64,000 nucleotides of DNA from Epiperipatus broadwayi (Eukaryota; Onychophora; Udeonychophora; Euonychophora; Peripatidae). The notes under the pieces were generated by a model. It did not search any database. It was given only the letters and a program-made list of their open reading frames with translations, and had not been told where the DNA came from. Positions 34,530 to 45,883 of this stretch are shown one piece after another (the stretch's first letter is position 1; each line of letters opens with the position of its first letter). Where the stretch lies: the NCBI GenBank assembly GCA_028023455.1, contig JAQFVV010000030.1, forward strand, positions 1,566,501-1,630,500. Direction: 5' to 3'. The translations under genes and the position numbers were made by a program.

Positions 34530-35720
34530 AAACAGGCAAAACTCTCCATACAGTAGTGCCACTCAGTGCAAGCCAAAGTAATCAATGGATGCCCGAAGGC
34601 TTGTGCATCAAATCCCTATCTAATGCCTACTCATCCAATATCCCCAGACTTGTTTATAGTTTGTGGCTTTCATCAATGAGGAGCCTTGGATCTGAGAGCA
34701 CTGCACCTAGATCTTAGGATCTAATGCAATCATCCAGCAGCCACCTTTTATCTCAACTACAGAACTATGAATCTAAAATTGAAAATGCAATAATATTTTC
34801 AATCCAAGATCATTAGCTTATATAGTCATATACTTTTAAACTCAGTTCAGTACCCATACATTTTGGTGTCTTTGGTTCTTTAATAACCATATTCACCACT
34901 ATCCTATTAGGCAGGACTGGTTGGCATTTAACAATTAAACATTATATGATCACCATTTTTTATGCTTGCTCATAACTGTTATTAAAACAAGCAAAACTCT
35001 TCATATAGTAGTGCCACTCAGTGCAAGCCAGAGTAATCAATGGATGCCAGAAGGTTTGTGCATAAAATCCCTATCTAGTGCCTACTCATCCAATATTCCC
35101 AGACTTGTTTATAGCTTGTGGCTTTCATCAGTGAGGAGCCTTGGATCTGAGAGCACTGCACATAGATCTTAGGATCTAATGCAATCCTCCAGCAGCTACC
35201 TTTTATTTCAACTACAGAACTATGAATCTAAAATTGAAAATACAATAATATTTTCAATCCAAGCTCATTATCTTATATAATCATATACTTTTAAACTCAG
35301 TTCAGTATCCATACATTTTAGTGTCTTTGGTTCTTTAATAACCATATTCACCACTATCCTATTAGTCAGGACTGGTTGGCATTTAACAATTAAACATTAC
35401 ATGATCACCATTTCTTATGCTTGTTCATAACTATTATTAAAACAAGCAAAACTCTCCATATAGTAGTGCCACTCAGTGTAAGCAAGAGTAATCAATGGAT
35501 GGCAGAAGGTTTGTGCATAAAATCCCTATTTAGTGCCTACTCATCCAATATCCCCAGATTAGTTTCTATCTTGTGGCTTTCACTAGATAGGGATTTTATG
35601 CACAAGCCTTCTGGCATCCATTGATTACTCTGGCTTGCACTGAGTGGCACTACTGCGTGGATACTTTTGCCTGTTTTAATAAAAATTATGAGCAAGCATA
35701 AGAAATGGTGATCATGTGAA
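34530..35720 (-). mobile_element. Family A hammerhead retroposon: direct tandem array, 455-bp period, plus inverted end (A5)
   Basis: The AAACAGGCAAAACTC-type start recurs near 34530, 34985 and 35440, exactly 455 bp apart twice, so there are two complete monomers and a third partial one, all minus. Near 35580 the array turns back into a plus-oriented piece ending GATCATGTGA. The array is bounded by an 11-bp direct repeat, TATTGTTTTTG, at 34519-34529 and 35721-35731. Each complete unit has the hammerhead position (about 34640-34700 and 35095-35155), but GAAA is UAAA in both and C3 is U in the first. A complete monomer also contains GGTTCTTTAATAACC and TCCTATTAG segments missing from shorter copies. 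Confidence 0.85.
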
Positions 35721-35731
35721 TATTGTTTTTG

Positions 35732-36340
35732 TTGATAACTATTGTTATTTAGGAGTTTTATTGATTCTAGGTTATCTTGGTCAAATCATATTGTTTATTA
35801 ATGTTCGAGGTTATGTAAGATTAATTATTTATTTTATTATTTAGTTACATTTTTGCCTAGATCTGTTTTGTTAATTATTTATGAGTCTTGTTATCAAAGT
35901 ATATTGTCTTATAATATCTCTATTTGGGGTGGTTGCACTGCTTATAGTTTGTTGTCATTAAGTGGTTTACAAAATTACATTATGTATATTATTTTTGGAA
36001 GTCTAAATCAACTTCAGTTCAAAATATCTATGGTAATGGCTGTGTTTTATCTGTTGTTAATCTTTATAAATATAGGGTAATTATTGATACATTTCATCAT
36101 CGTTCTCTTGTATGAGCAGGAATTTTTAAAATAAATGCTCGATTAGCTAAAAACTTTCGATTAACATTGGCTGCTCTTAATTTGGAAGGTAGTCATAGGC
36201 AGTTCAATTACAATGGTATTAGGTTGTTTAATTCTTTTATTTCTACTTTTTGGTCAGATATTGACCACATATCACTTGCTATGTTTAAAAAATATTTGCG
36301 ATATTGGTTATATTCTATGTAGTTATTTTGATTTATATTT
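35732..36340 (+). pseudogene. Jockey-like LINE reverse-transcriptase C-terminal region
   Basis: The frame begins right after the A5 duplication with VDNYCYLGVLLDSRLSWSNH, the block that follows motif C in this LINE group. It goes on with LPRSVLLIIYESCYQSILSY and NISIWGG, a conserved C-terminal segment. After a frameshift it ends near 36330 with residues resembling a LINE C-terminus (SFISTFWSDIDH). An ATT/GTT array follows. It may be the 3' part of the LINE seen at 30300-31340. Confidence 0.65.
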
Positions 36341-36387
36341 TATAATTTATTATATTATTTATATTGTGACTTTGACATTAAATATAA

Positions 36388-36412
36388 ATTATTATTATTG
36401 TTGTTGTTGTTG

Positions 36413-36444
<32 letters not shown>

Positions 36445-36477
36445 TTATTATTATTATTATTATTGTTGTTGTTGTTG

Positions 36478-36509
<32 letters not shown>

Positions 36510-36511
36510 TT
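36388..36511. repeat. Compound (ATT)n/(GTT)n microsatellite
   Basis: Alternating blocks of ATT and GTT triplets directly follow the LINE C-terminal fragment. The LINEs ending near 38.5 and 42.1 kb also have trinucleotide repeats at their 3' ends. ORFs called through it are artefacts of the repeat. Confidence 0.9.
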
Positions 36512-36629
36512 GAACTTATATATAGCATAACTATTTTCTTGTTTGGAGTTATATTAAATTTTTATTGTTTATATATTATTGTAATAAACAAATAAATAAA
36601 TAAAATTATTATTATGAATATCCTAAGTG

Positions 36630-38403
36630 GTTTTCAAGCAAACTTATAAAATATATAAAACAAAAGCAGTGCTTTTATAATTTATTCAAAAAATATGGAG
36701 ATAGAATGCTTTTAAATAACTTAAAAAATTATAGATTTTTCGTAAAAAAATCGGAAAGACAAGATTTTCATTTGTATATGGTAAACATACAAAATAACAT
36801 TAGTAACAATCCAAGACAATTTTGGGATGTAATGAATAGGCATCTTGGAGAAACTACAAATATTAAGTCAGATGATTTTATGATATATTTCTCATCTCAA
36901 ATGATTAACAATAATGTGTAATCACATAATTATTATTTTGCTAATAATCTTATAGATAATAGTAATTTAATAAGTATAATTAGTCCGAGAACGGGTGAGA
37001 TTATAACGGTATCTAAATCTTCAAAAAATAAGATAAGTATTGCACATGATGATATATTTATATTTATTTATAAACGTTGTATTAAGCTTTTAGCTCCTAC
37101 TTTATATATTTAATTTGTCAATAAAGCATCTGTTTTTTCCGAATGTTGGAAAATTGTGAAAATAGTTACAATTTATAAATCAGGGCTAAAATCAGATTTA
37201 TCTAATTTTAGACCTATTGGAAAAATCAACTTATAATAGGATTATACATCAATTAAAAAATATTCTTTCATTTATACATAGTTTTTTACTTAGTTGTTGT
37301 CCATATCAAATATTATAGTACAAGTCATTAATTTCCCAAATCAACTTAATGTTATTTATTTTGATTTGTCTAAAGCATTTGATAAGTTAGATCATAATAT
37401 TTTATTAGTGAAAGTAGATAAAACTGCATTATCAAGTAATTTTTAAAAAATTTTAAAGTCTTGTTTTACTAATAAAAAGAATTATGTGTATATTAATGGA
37501 AAATCTTCTTTTATGGTTACTTCTGGGTATGGAACCCTCCAAAAAGTAATCCCCATCCTTTTTTACCATTTATACTTCTGATCTGGCTTCTATCATAGTT
37601 GGAAAACATATATTGTATTATGCAGATGATATTAAGATCATTTTGGAGATCCAACATATAAATGATCTAAATTATTGCAAAATTATATTAATGCTTTTTG
37701 TAATTGGTGCCATGTCAATAATATGCAAATAAACATAAAAAATACAATTTGGTGTCTTATACAATGAAAACAACAGTTAGTAGTGATCAAAATTGTGTTC
37801 ATGGAAACAAAATTGCCATAAGTTTTAAGCAGAAAGATCTAAGTATTATTTTTACAAGTGGTTATACATTTATTGAACACATTCAAATGGTGGGTAATAA
37901 GTCTTTTAAAATTATGGCCATGATTTTGAGATCAAATATTCAATTTAAATTAGAAATATGTAGGTTACTATACTATTTGATATATTAATTGTACCTGTTC
38001 TGCATTATGGATCTATTGTTTGGAATTTATACAATCAATCAAATATAAGTAAATTATAAAAAATACAAGACAAATATTTTAAATATATTTATAAAAATAA
38101 AATGTATAATAAGAAGATAAACAGTATATATAATAAAAGACTGTTAACACATATGTCATTTTTATTTAAATTAATGCATGGAACTGTAGCATTAGAATAT
38201 TCAATTACAAGAATTTTGTTTGGGATTCGAACTTATAATTCTAGATGTCATGAATTGTTTAATTTATCTATGTTGAAACATTCCATTAATTCATCAGTAC
38301 ATAGATTGCAACTGGAGTATAATAAAAAGTTTTCAGATATTGACATTTTATCTTTAAACTGTACACAATTCAAGGACAAAATGAAATCAATCTTATATTG
38401 ATG
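36630..38403 (+). pseudogene. Jockey-like LINE reverse transcriptase, 5'-truncated and decayed
   Basis: It opens after the endonuclease domain, with a linker reading YPKWFSSKLIKYIKQKQ and then NNPRQFWDVMN (36809-36841). The reverse transcriptase follows in shifting frames: LSNFRPI near 37200, VIYFDLSKAFDKLDHNILL (palm motif A) at 37353-37410, and YYADDIKI with an intact YADD at 37619-37630. A last open stretch, 38102-38401, reads as the C-terminal domain. Stops and frameshifts lie between all blocks. The element ends in AAT/ATT triplets near 38540. No endonuclease is present, which is typical of 5'-truncated LINE copies. Confidence 0.8.
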
Positions 38404-38527
38404 TTTTTAGAGTAAATAGTAATTTTAAACATAACTATGTAATTTTATAATACAGACATACTATTTTGTAATTTTATAATCTTTGTAAATGCTTGTGGCC
38501 TTGTTTGAACTGTTTATTTACGAATAA

Positions 38528-38600
38528 ATTGATTAATAATAATAATTATTATTATTATTGTCTTTGTCGTTACCATTATTATTAATAATAATAATTATGA
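38528..38600. repeat. AAT/ATT microsatellite at LINE 3' end
   Basis: TAATAATAATAATTATTATTATTATT and a second similar stretch about 20 bp later. It lies where the preceding LINE ends. Confidence 0.75.
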
Positions 38601-39098
38601 TTACAAAAAACAGATATAAATTCTTAACAAGGTAAATAAAATTATCTATCCATTTCGTTTATATTCATCTGTTATATAATCTGATTATAATAATATTCCT
38701 TATAATAATAATTTTATATCTTCTAATTTATATATAAGATATAATAAATACTTTGTCTGTTCGTGATATTAGAAAATTTTGGGGTGATAAATTCAGAACA
38801 AAAAATATTTGTTATAAAATAAATATGTTTAATGCTAATTCCAGTTCTTTCTTTATTTCTATTCCTGTACATAAATAGCACAAATTTGTATCTACTTATC
38901 TTTGGTCATGCGGTACATTTATTTCCTTTCTTTATGGTTCTTGTGCTAATTCATTGAGGATTTGATAATTTATTATAATTAGTATAGCTATATATATTTT
39001 TCTTTCTGTATCACTTATGTTTTTTCTTCTTCTAAACTATCTTATTACCTATAGATTTAGTTGTTTAAAATTATAGTAGACTATTTTCTTTCTACTTT

Positions 39099-41938
39099 TT
39101 AACATCGCAGGCTTTCATTGTTTTTATATTAATATTAGAAGGATGCATACAAAAAGTGTACAAATAAAACAATTATTTAGTTTAGAAGACTTTGATCTTA
39201 TTTTTGTCACTGAAACATGGCTTTCTGTAGATATTACCGATAATGATTTTTTTCTGATATGAGTACAGAATATTTCATACAGATGGAGCTGTTAAAATTG
39301 CTAATAGAGGAGATGGAACATTTATTGCCATTACAAAACAAACAGCATATCAACAAATTCCATTTAATCCTTTGCTCTGTGAAGTGACTTATTGTGAAAT
39401 TTCTGTTAACCATTATTGAAATTTATAATAAGAAATAAATTAGACCAAATATATTAACTAATGAGCTGGATATTATTTTATCTTTATTTGAGGATTTGTT
39501 AATTACATATAATAAAGATATTCTCATTACTGGTGACTTGAATCTCCCTGAACTATTTATTGATAATGCTGTTTTTCAGGGCCCTTCATGATCTGCTAAG
39601 GTCAACAGACTATTGCAATTTATTAGAGCCTAGACAATATAATACCTTTTATAATTCTCATGGACATCCTTTGGATTACATTCTATATAATTTGTCTCAC
39701 CTTGATTATATTCATTCTCTTTCTACAACATTTCAGATTGATATCTATCACCCTCCAATTGAATTTTATAGAGTATTCTAAACAGAAATTACCTCATAAA
39801 ATAAAGAGAGATTATAAAAAAGGAAATTACAATGATTTTTATGAACAAATTTCCAAATTTCATTGGAATCATATACTTGTACAGATATTAATGTTAATTT
39901 AAATTACTTTATGTCTGTTCTCAATAATTTAACTGACTTGCATATTCCCATTAAATGCATATCTCATCATAATTTTCCATATTGGCTCTCTTCATCCTTA
40001 AAAAAATCATTAAAAGAAAAATGTATTATTATAAACATTATAAGAAAACTAATAATTTTTAAAACAGGCAAAACTCTCCATACAGTAATGCCACTCAGTG
40101 CAAGCCAGAGTAATTAATGGATGCCAGAAGGCTTGTGCATAAAATTCCTATCTAGTGTCTACTCATCCAATATCCCCAGAATAGTTTCTAGCTTGTGGAT
40201 TTTATCAGTGAGGAGCTTTGGATCTGAGAGCACTGCATCTAGATCTTAGGATATAATGCAATTATCCAGTAGCAACTCTGGCTCGCACTGAGTGGTACTA
40301 TTGTATGGAGAGAATTGCCTGTTTTAAAAACAGTTATGAGCAAGCATAAGAAATAGTGATCATGTGATGTTTAGTGGTTTAAAACTAATAATATTCTACA
40401 TTATAATAATTTTATCAGTTATAGAATGTTGGCAAAGGTTTCATATAATGAAGAGTATCTTAATAATATAAAGAATATGGAGAATAATTTCTCTATAAAT
40501 CCTAGACAATTCTGGTCTTTCATTAAAGATTCAGGAATTGATCATAACAAAGGTGGAACTGCCTATAATTCTTCATTTTCTGCTGAAGATTTTTCCGCAT
40601 TCTTTGCCTACCTGTATAACAATGTCGATAATGAATTGAATAATTTTGTATTTTCCAAGAAATCATATCGCAAAATTTCAATTGAAGGTTTTAAAAGTGA
40701 AGACATTATTGCATCAATAAGAAAGCTTAAATTGCACACTAGTTTGGGATATAACTCCTTTTATTTATAAGGGTCATGCTAAGTTTATTGCTAACCCTTT
40801 ATGGTATATTCTAAATTGTTCTATATATAATTGCAATTTTCTTGAGGTTCTCAAATGTGTTAAAGTCATTTCAATTCATAAAATGGTTCTAAGAATTATA
40901 TAAATAATTTTAGACCTATTTCAGTCTTACATATTGTGGCAAAAATTTTTGAAAGCTGTATATATGACCAAATCATAGATAATGTCAGCAATTATTTAGC
41001 TTCTGCTCAACATGGTTTTTTGCTAAATAAGTCTATTAAAACTAATTTAATCACTATATCTGATCACATTGCTCATGCTATTAAAGATAGACAGAGATTA
41101 GATGTAATTTATTTTGATCTATCTAAGGCTTTTGACAGAGTCAATCATAATATTCTTCTTCAAGAACTTTACAGATTAGGTTTCTTTGTAGATCTTATTA
41201 AATGGTTCAGTTCATTTATTAAAGGTAGGAAAGCTTTTGTTAATATAATAATCAAACTTCTACTTTATATAATTGTAATTAGGGTGCATCTCCAGGTAGC
41301 ATTCTGGCTCCTTTATTATTCAATATATAAATGAATGATCTTAAAGATTATCTTAAGTCCTCATAGATTATCTTAAATCCTCATATTCATTATGCTATGC
41401 AGATGAGTGCAAAATTTTCAAATGGATACTTACATTAAATGATAAAATTTCTCTACAAAAAGATATTAATAATTTATTGCTTGGCGTAGTGAAAATAAAA
41501 TGTTGGTTAATATGGACAAATGTTCAGAAGTCTGATATTGTAATAAGTCTGAATATTTAGATTTCTCTCCTTATATTGAAACACTTAAAATTAAATGTAA
41601 GACTTCGTAAAAGGATCTTGGTATTCTATTTACAAATAATGGATCATTTCATGCCATATTGAGTCCATAATTAACAGAACCTTAAAATTATGGGGATGAT
41701 TCTTAGATATGGCAGATTGTTTAATAATTAATTAAAATACAAATTGTTCAGAGCTCTTGTTCTTCCTATTATGAAATATGGATCAGTCATTTGGAATCCA
41801 CCCACAAAAAGAGGTATTGCTAAACTTCAGTCATTGGGAGAGAAATTTTACAAAAATGTTAGTTTAAATAAAAAACATAATATCTTTCTATTCAAGGAGA
41901 AGGATAAGAGACCTAGAGTTTTTTTTACAAAATTGTAA
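39099..41938 (+). pseudogene. Jockey-like LINE with endonuclease and reverse transcriptase, nearly full length but dead
   Basis: Endonuclease blocks: CFYINIRRMHTKS, FDLIFVTETWLSVDI (39190-39235), ILITGDLNLPELF (39522-39560) and HPLDYILYNLSHLDYIHSL. The linker has FSINPRQFWSFIKD (40484-40530). Reverse-transcriptase blocks: FRPISVLHIVAKIFESCIYD, AQHGFLLNKS, VIYFDLSKAFDRVNH (41105-41150), GASPGSILAPLLF (about 41280-41320) and a motif C that reads YADE instead of YADD. A C-terminal block LVLPIMKYGSVIWN lies at 41756-41797. Stops and frameshifts separate these. A family A element (40057-40380) interrupts it between endonuclease and linker. This is the most complete LINE in the window. Confidence 0.85.
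40057..40380. mobile_element. Family A hammerhead retroposon, internally deleted inverted dimer inserted in a LINE (A6)
   Basis: Flanked by AAAACTAATAAT at 40045-40056 and 40381-40392, a 12-bp exact duplication. The left part is minus and runs through the hammerhead region to about 40270; the right part is plus and only about 110 bp long, ending GATCATGTGATGTTTAGTGG. The minus-strand ribozyme (about 40165-40225) has G8 changed (CUGAUAA) and AUUC at the cleavage site, so it should be inactive. Confidence 0.85.
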
Positions 41939-42162
41939 TTAAAAAAGTAACTTGTCAAAATGTGATAACAAATGTTTCTTTAATGTAATAGAATATAAAA
42001 CTAAGACTTCAGGTCTCTATTATCTTAAAACTGTTAGTTATTGAACTCTTATAATAAAGATTTTTGAATGATAATTATTTTTAATTTAAATGATAAAAAT
42101 TATAGTATGATTTTTGTTAAAAAATATAACATTTAATTTATTATAGTGATGACATATAAGCA

Positions 42163-42163
<1 letters not shown>

Positions 42164-42193
<30 letters not shown>

Positions 42194-43092
42194 CTTCTTC
42201 TTCTTCTTCTTCTTCTTCTTCTTCTTCTTCTTCTTCTTCTTCTTCTTCTTCTTCTTCTTCTTCTTCTTCTTCTTCTTCTTCTTCTTCTTCTTCTTCTTCT
42301 TCTTCTTCTTCTTCTTCTTCTTCTTCTTCTTCTTCTTCTTCTTCTTCTTCTTCTTCTTCTTCTTCTTCTTCTTCTTCTTCTTCTTCTTCTTCTTCTTCTT
42401 CTTCTTCTTCTTCTTCTTCTTCTTCTTCTTCTTCTTCTTCTTCTTCTTCTTCTTCTTCTTCTTCTTCTTCTTCTTCTTCTTCTTCTTCTTCTTCTTCTTC
42501 TTCTTCTTCTTCTTCTTCTTCTTCTTCTTCTTCTTCTTCTTCTTCTTCTTCTTCTTCTTCTTCTTCTTCTTCTTCTTCTTCTTCTTCTTCTTCTTCTTCT
42601 TCTTCTTCTTCTTCTTCTTCTTCTTCTTCTTCTTCTTCTTCTTCTTCTTCTTCTTCTTCTTCTTCTTCTTCTTCTTCTTCTTCTTCTTCTTCTTCTTCTT
42701 CTTCTTCTTCTTCTTCTTCTTCTTCTTCTTCTTCTTCTTCTTCTTCTTCTTCTTCTTCTTCTTCTTCTTCTTCTTCTTCTTCTTCTTCTTCTTCTTCTTC
42801 TTCTTCTTCTTCTTCTTCTTCTTCTTCTTCTTCTTCTTCTTCTTCTTCTTCTTCTTCTTCTTCTTCTTCTTCTTCTTCTTCTTCTTCTTCTTCTTCTTCT
42901 TCTTCTTCTTCTTCTTCTTCTTCTTCTTCTTCTTCTTCTTCTTCTTCTTCTTCTTCTTCTTCTTCTTCTTCTTCTTCTTCTTCTTCTTCTTCTTCTTCTT
43001 CTTCTTCTTCTTCTTCTTCTTCTTCTTCTTCTTCTTCTTCTTCTTCTTCTTCTTCTTCTTCTTCTTCTTCTTCTTCTTCTTCTTCTTCTTCT
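42164..43092. repeat. Pure (TTC)n / (GAA)n array, about 309 units
   Basis: An uninterrupted run of about 929 bp of a single triplet, followed to about 43225 by interrupted TTC/TCC, then ATT and GAT/GTT triplets. It begins about 100 bp past the end of the LINE at 39099-41938. It is a polypurine/polypyrimidine tract of the kind known to form triplex DNA, and is usually unstable in length. The poly-Leu and poly-Lys ORFs through it are not genes. Confidence 0.97.
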
Positions 43093-43225
43093 GCTTCTTC
43101 TTCTTTCTTCTTCTTCTTCTGCTTCTTCTTCTTCTTCTTCTCCTCCTCCTCCTTCTTCTTCTTCTTATTATTATTATTATTATTATTGATGATGATGTTG
43201 TTGCTATTATGATGATGATGATGAT

Positions 43226-44139
43226 ACTAAGACTAGCTTTGAACTTATTCCTTTTGGTTATTTCCCATATAAATCTTTCCATATTCTATGTAATTTATAA
43301 TCTTTGTTTCATTTTACAATTCAGAATCCATGTGTTACAATTATAAGACTCAACAAGCACAACACACTTTTTAAGCTTAAAGGCATGTTTTCTTTAAATT
43401 TAATACTACTAAATACATTCTTAGCACTTTTTATTCTAATAATTATGAATAAAATAATAGTTGTGTACTTTGGGTAATTATTTATTATGACACCTAACAT
43501 CTCAATCTAAACCTTCAAGAATTTCTTTGATGAAAATAATTTTGAAGTAATTGAATTGCCTTGCTATACACTCTTTATACTCTGAAGTAAAATTTTTGTA
43601 TAATTTTTGATAATAGTTTATAAATCTTTTTCTATCTCACTATTTTTAAAAGCATTAATCACCTAGAATGTATGTGTAAACAGAATTAGAAGTTTTTTTG
43701 TAATTTACTAGATGCCCTGCAGCTTTATCTATTTAGTAGAAAATTATGAAAAATTTTAAAACAATTAAGTACTTTAAAACAAAAATCCATAGCCTATCAG
43801 ACAAACTTTCAGATATATATAAAAATAAAAAAAAGATAAACAGTAAAGGATTACCAGTAACTTGCACATAACGTAATTCAGGTTTGTTTTAGAATTCTAG
43901 TACTGTATTTAATCTAGTTGTTGACAGCAAATCCTTTAATTCTTATTGAAATATTTGGATTAAACGATAACACCTATTGCTGATACTCATTTCTGGTAGA
44001 CGATCAATCCTTTGGATGCAATTTTTCTAAATTATTTATTTTAAAAAATAATAGGAATGCGCATAATGAATTAACAATCAGCCCTCTACAGTGTTTTAAA
44101 TATTTCAAATATATTTTTATTAGCTTTAATATATATATA
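43226..44139. other. AT-rich intergenic DNA
   Basis: Nothing recognised between the triplet array and the second LTR-like block. Confidence 0.5.
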
Positions 44140-45432
44140 TAGTACCAATATTGAAATTGGCACATATTAATTTTATTTTAAAAAAAATATTAAAAATATT
44201 AAATAACTTATAAAAATCTAAAAGGTTTCTTTAGTAAACAAAATCAGTTTGCTGTCAAAAGTAAAATTAAAAAATCAGAGTTTTAAAATAAAAATCTTTC
44301 GTGAAAGTTTGTGAAATAAAAGGGTACAATTAATTAATCAGAAGGGGAGAGGGGTTTCGTTAGAAAAGTCAAACTAAAGGTTTTATAAAAGGAAGTAGAG
44401 TTTTTCTTATTAGTATTCGTAAAATATAAATAATTAAAAGCTTCAAAATACAAATCTCTTTTCATTCGGACTTAAAGAACAGTAATCTTAAAATTAGTTA
44501 TATATGTGCATGTGAGTGTAAATAAATGTATGCGTGTTAGAATAATATTAAAAAAAATATAAATGAAAGTTAGAAAGAAATTATATTTGGAAAACACAGC
44601 GATGGGTATTAAGTTAAAGAACGATTTTAAAAAACCACACCAGCGGTGGGCTACTAATTAAAGATATAAAAACAACACGTTTATGAAAGCTACTACTAAT
44701 TAAACAATCTTCAAAAACACATCAAAGGATTAGGAATTTCGACAACACACATTGCCGGAGGATATTAAAACAAAAACACTTTGCATATATAAATAGCCAG
44801 ATTTTTATTGGACGTCAGTTCAGCCTAGTTACCAGTGACAGTCTTGTTTCAGTTCAGATAACAGTGCAGTTTATATTATGTATCCAGAAACAGAAATGCG
44901 GTGTTGAGCAGCTGTTGGGAATATATGCTTTACTTCAGCCCTTAGTCCAACAAGATCATCAAAACCTGCCTGTGAAATAATGTCTGCATAACAGCTCAGA
45001 AATCCTCCGCAAAGGTTCAACTGTCTCCAAGAATAAAACCAATGGATTAGCATCAAATCTCCTCAAGAAATGTCAAATCTAACCGGTTAGATATACTCCG
45101 TCAGAAGCAGCCAACAACAAGCAATATCCACATTCCAAAAATCCTAGATAAAACATTTTATTGTTCTCATTTATATATAGTAGCCACCGCTGTAATTCAT
45201 AAATCCTACAGAGTCTAATTATATACTCTATATCATACATAAAATGAACTATTGATATGTGTGTTTAAGTTTCAAATGCTATGTAATACTTTATTATTAT
45301 ATATGTGAGTGTATGAGTTAATATGTAAACAAAGGCAAAACTCCCCATACAGTAGTGCCACCCTGTGCCAAACAGAGTAATCAATGGATGCCAGAAGGCT
45401 TGTGCATAAAATCCCTATCTAGTGCCTACTCA

Positions 45433-45490
45433 TCCAATATCCCCAGACTAGTTTCTGGCTTATGGCCATCATCAGTGATGGGCTTTGGAT
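45433..45490 (-). ncRNA. Type I hammerhead ribozyme, core intact (A7 left arm)
   Basis: On the minus strand CUGAUGA (45475-45469), stem II UGGC/GCCA with loop CAUAA, GAAA (45455-45452), stem III AC/GU with 2-nt loop, and GUC with cleavage expected after the C at 45446. Stem I is weaker than in the right arm: CCAUCA pairs with UGGGGA at only three or four positions. The outer CCAA/UUGG helix is kept. Confidence 0.55.
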
Positions 45491-45824
45491 TTGAGAGCAC
45501 TGCACCTAGATCTTAGGATCTAATGCAACCCTCCAGCAGCCACCTTTTAACTCTACTTTACTACAAAACTATGAGAATGAAATTGAAAACATTGTTAATA
45601 TCTTCAATCTAAGCTCAATAGCTTAACTCTACTTTACTACAAAACTATGAGAATGAAATTGAAAACATTGTTAATATCTTCAATCTAAGCTCAATAGCTT
45701 ATTGAGCTTAGATTGAAGATATTAACAATGTTTTCAATTTCATTCTCATAGTTTTGTAGTAGAGTTAAAAGGTGGCTGATGGAGGATTGCATTAGATCCT
45801 AAGATCTAGGTGCAGTGCTCTCAG

Positions 45825-45883
45825 ATCCAAAGCTCCTCACTGATGATGGCCACAAGCCAGAAACTAGTCTGGGGATATTGGAT
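45825..45883 (+). ncRNA. Type I hammerhead ribozyme, best family A copy (A7 right arm)
   Basis: All elements are present. The outer stem I helix is AUCCAA (45825-45830) with UUGGAU (45878-45883). An internal loop AGC/UA follows. The inner stem I is UCCUCA (45834-45839) with UGGGGA (45870-45875). CUGAUGA is at 45840-45846. Stem II is UGGC (45847-45850) with GCCA (45856-45859), loop CACAA. GAAA is at 45860-45863. Stem III is AC/GU (45863-45864 with 45867-45868) and has only 2 loop nucleotides. Cleavage is expected after C45869 in GUC. ACUAGU is a palindrome, so two molecules could pair through stem III. Animal hammerheads with such minimal stem III are known to work as dimers. Confidence 0.75.

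Noticed and set aside
36213-36595. Overlapping ORFs with poly-Tyr, poly-Cys, poly-Ile and poly-Leu runs
   Set aside because: Products of the ATT/GTT microsatellite after a LINE fragment.
42086-43282. Long poly-Leu (plus) and poly-Lys (minus) ORFs
   Set aside because: They are translations of the pure TTC/GAA array and adjoining triplets, with no other coding evidence.
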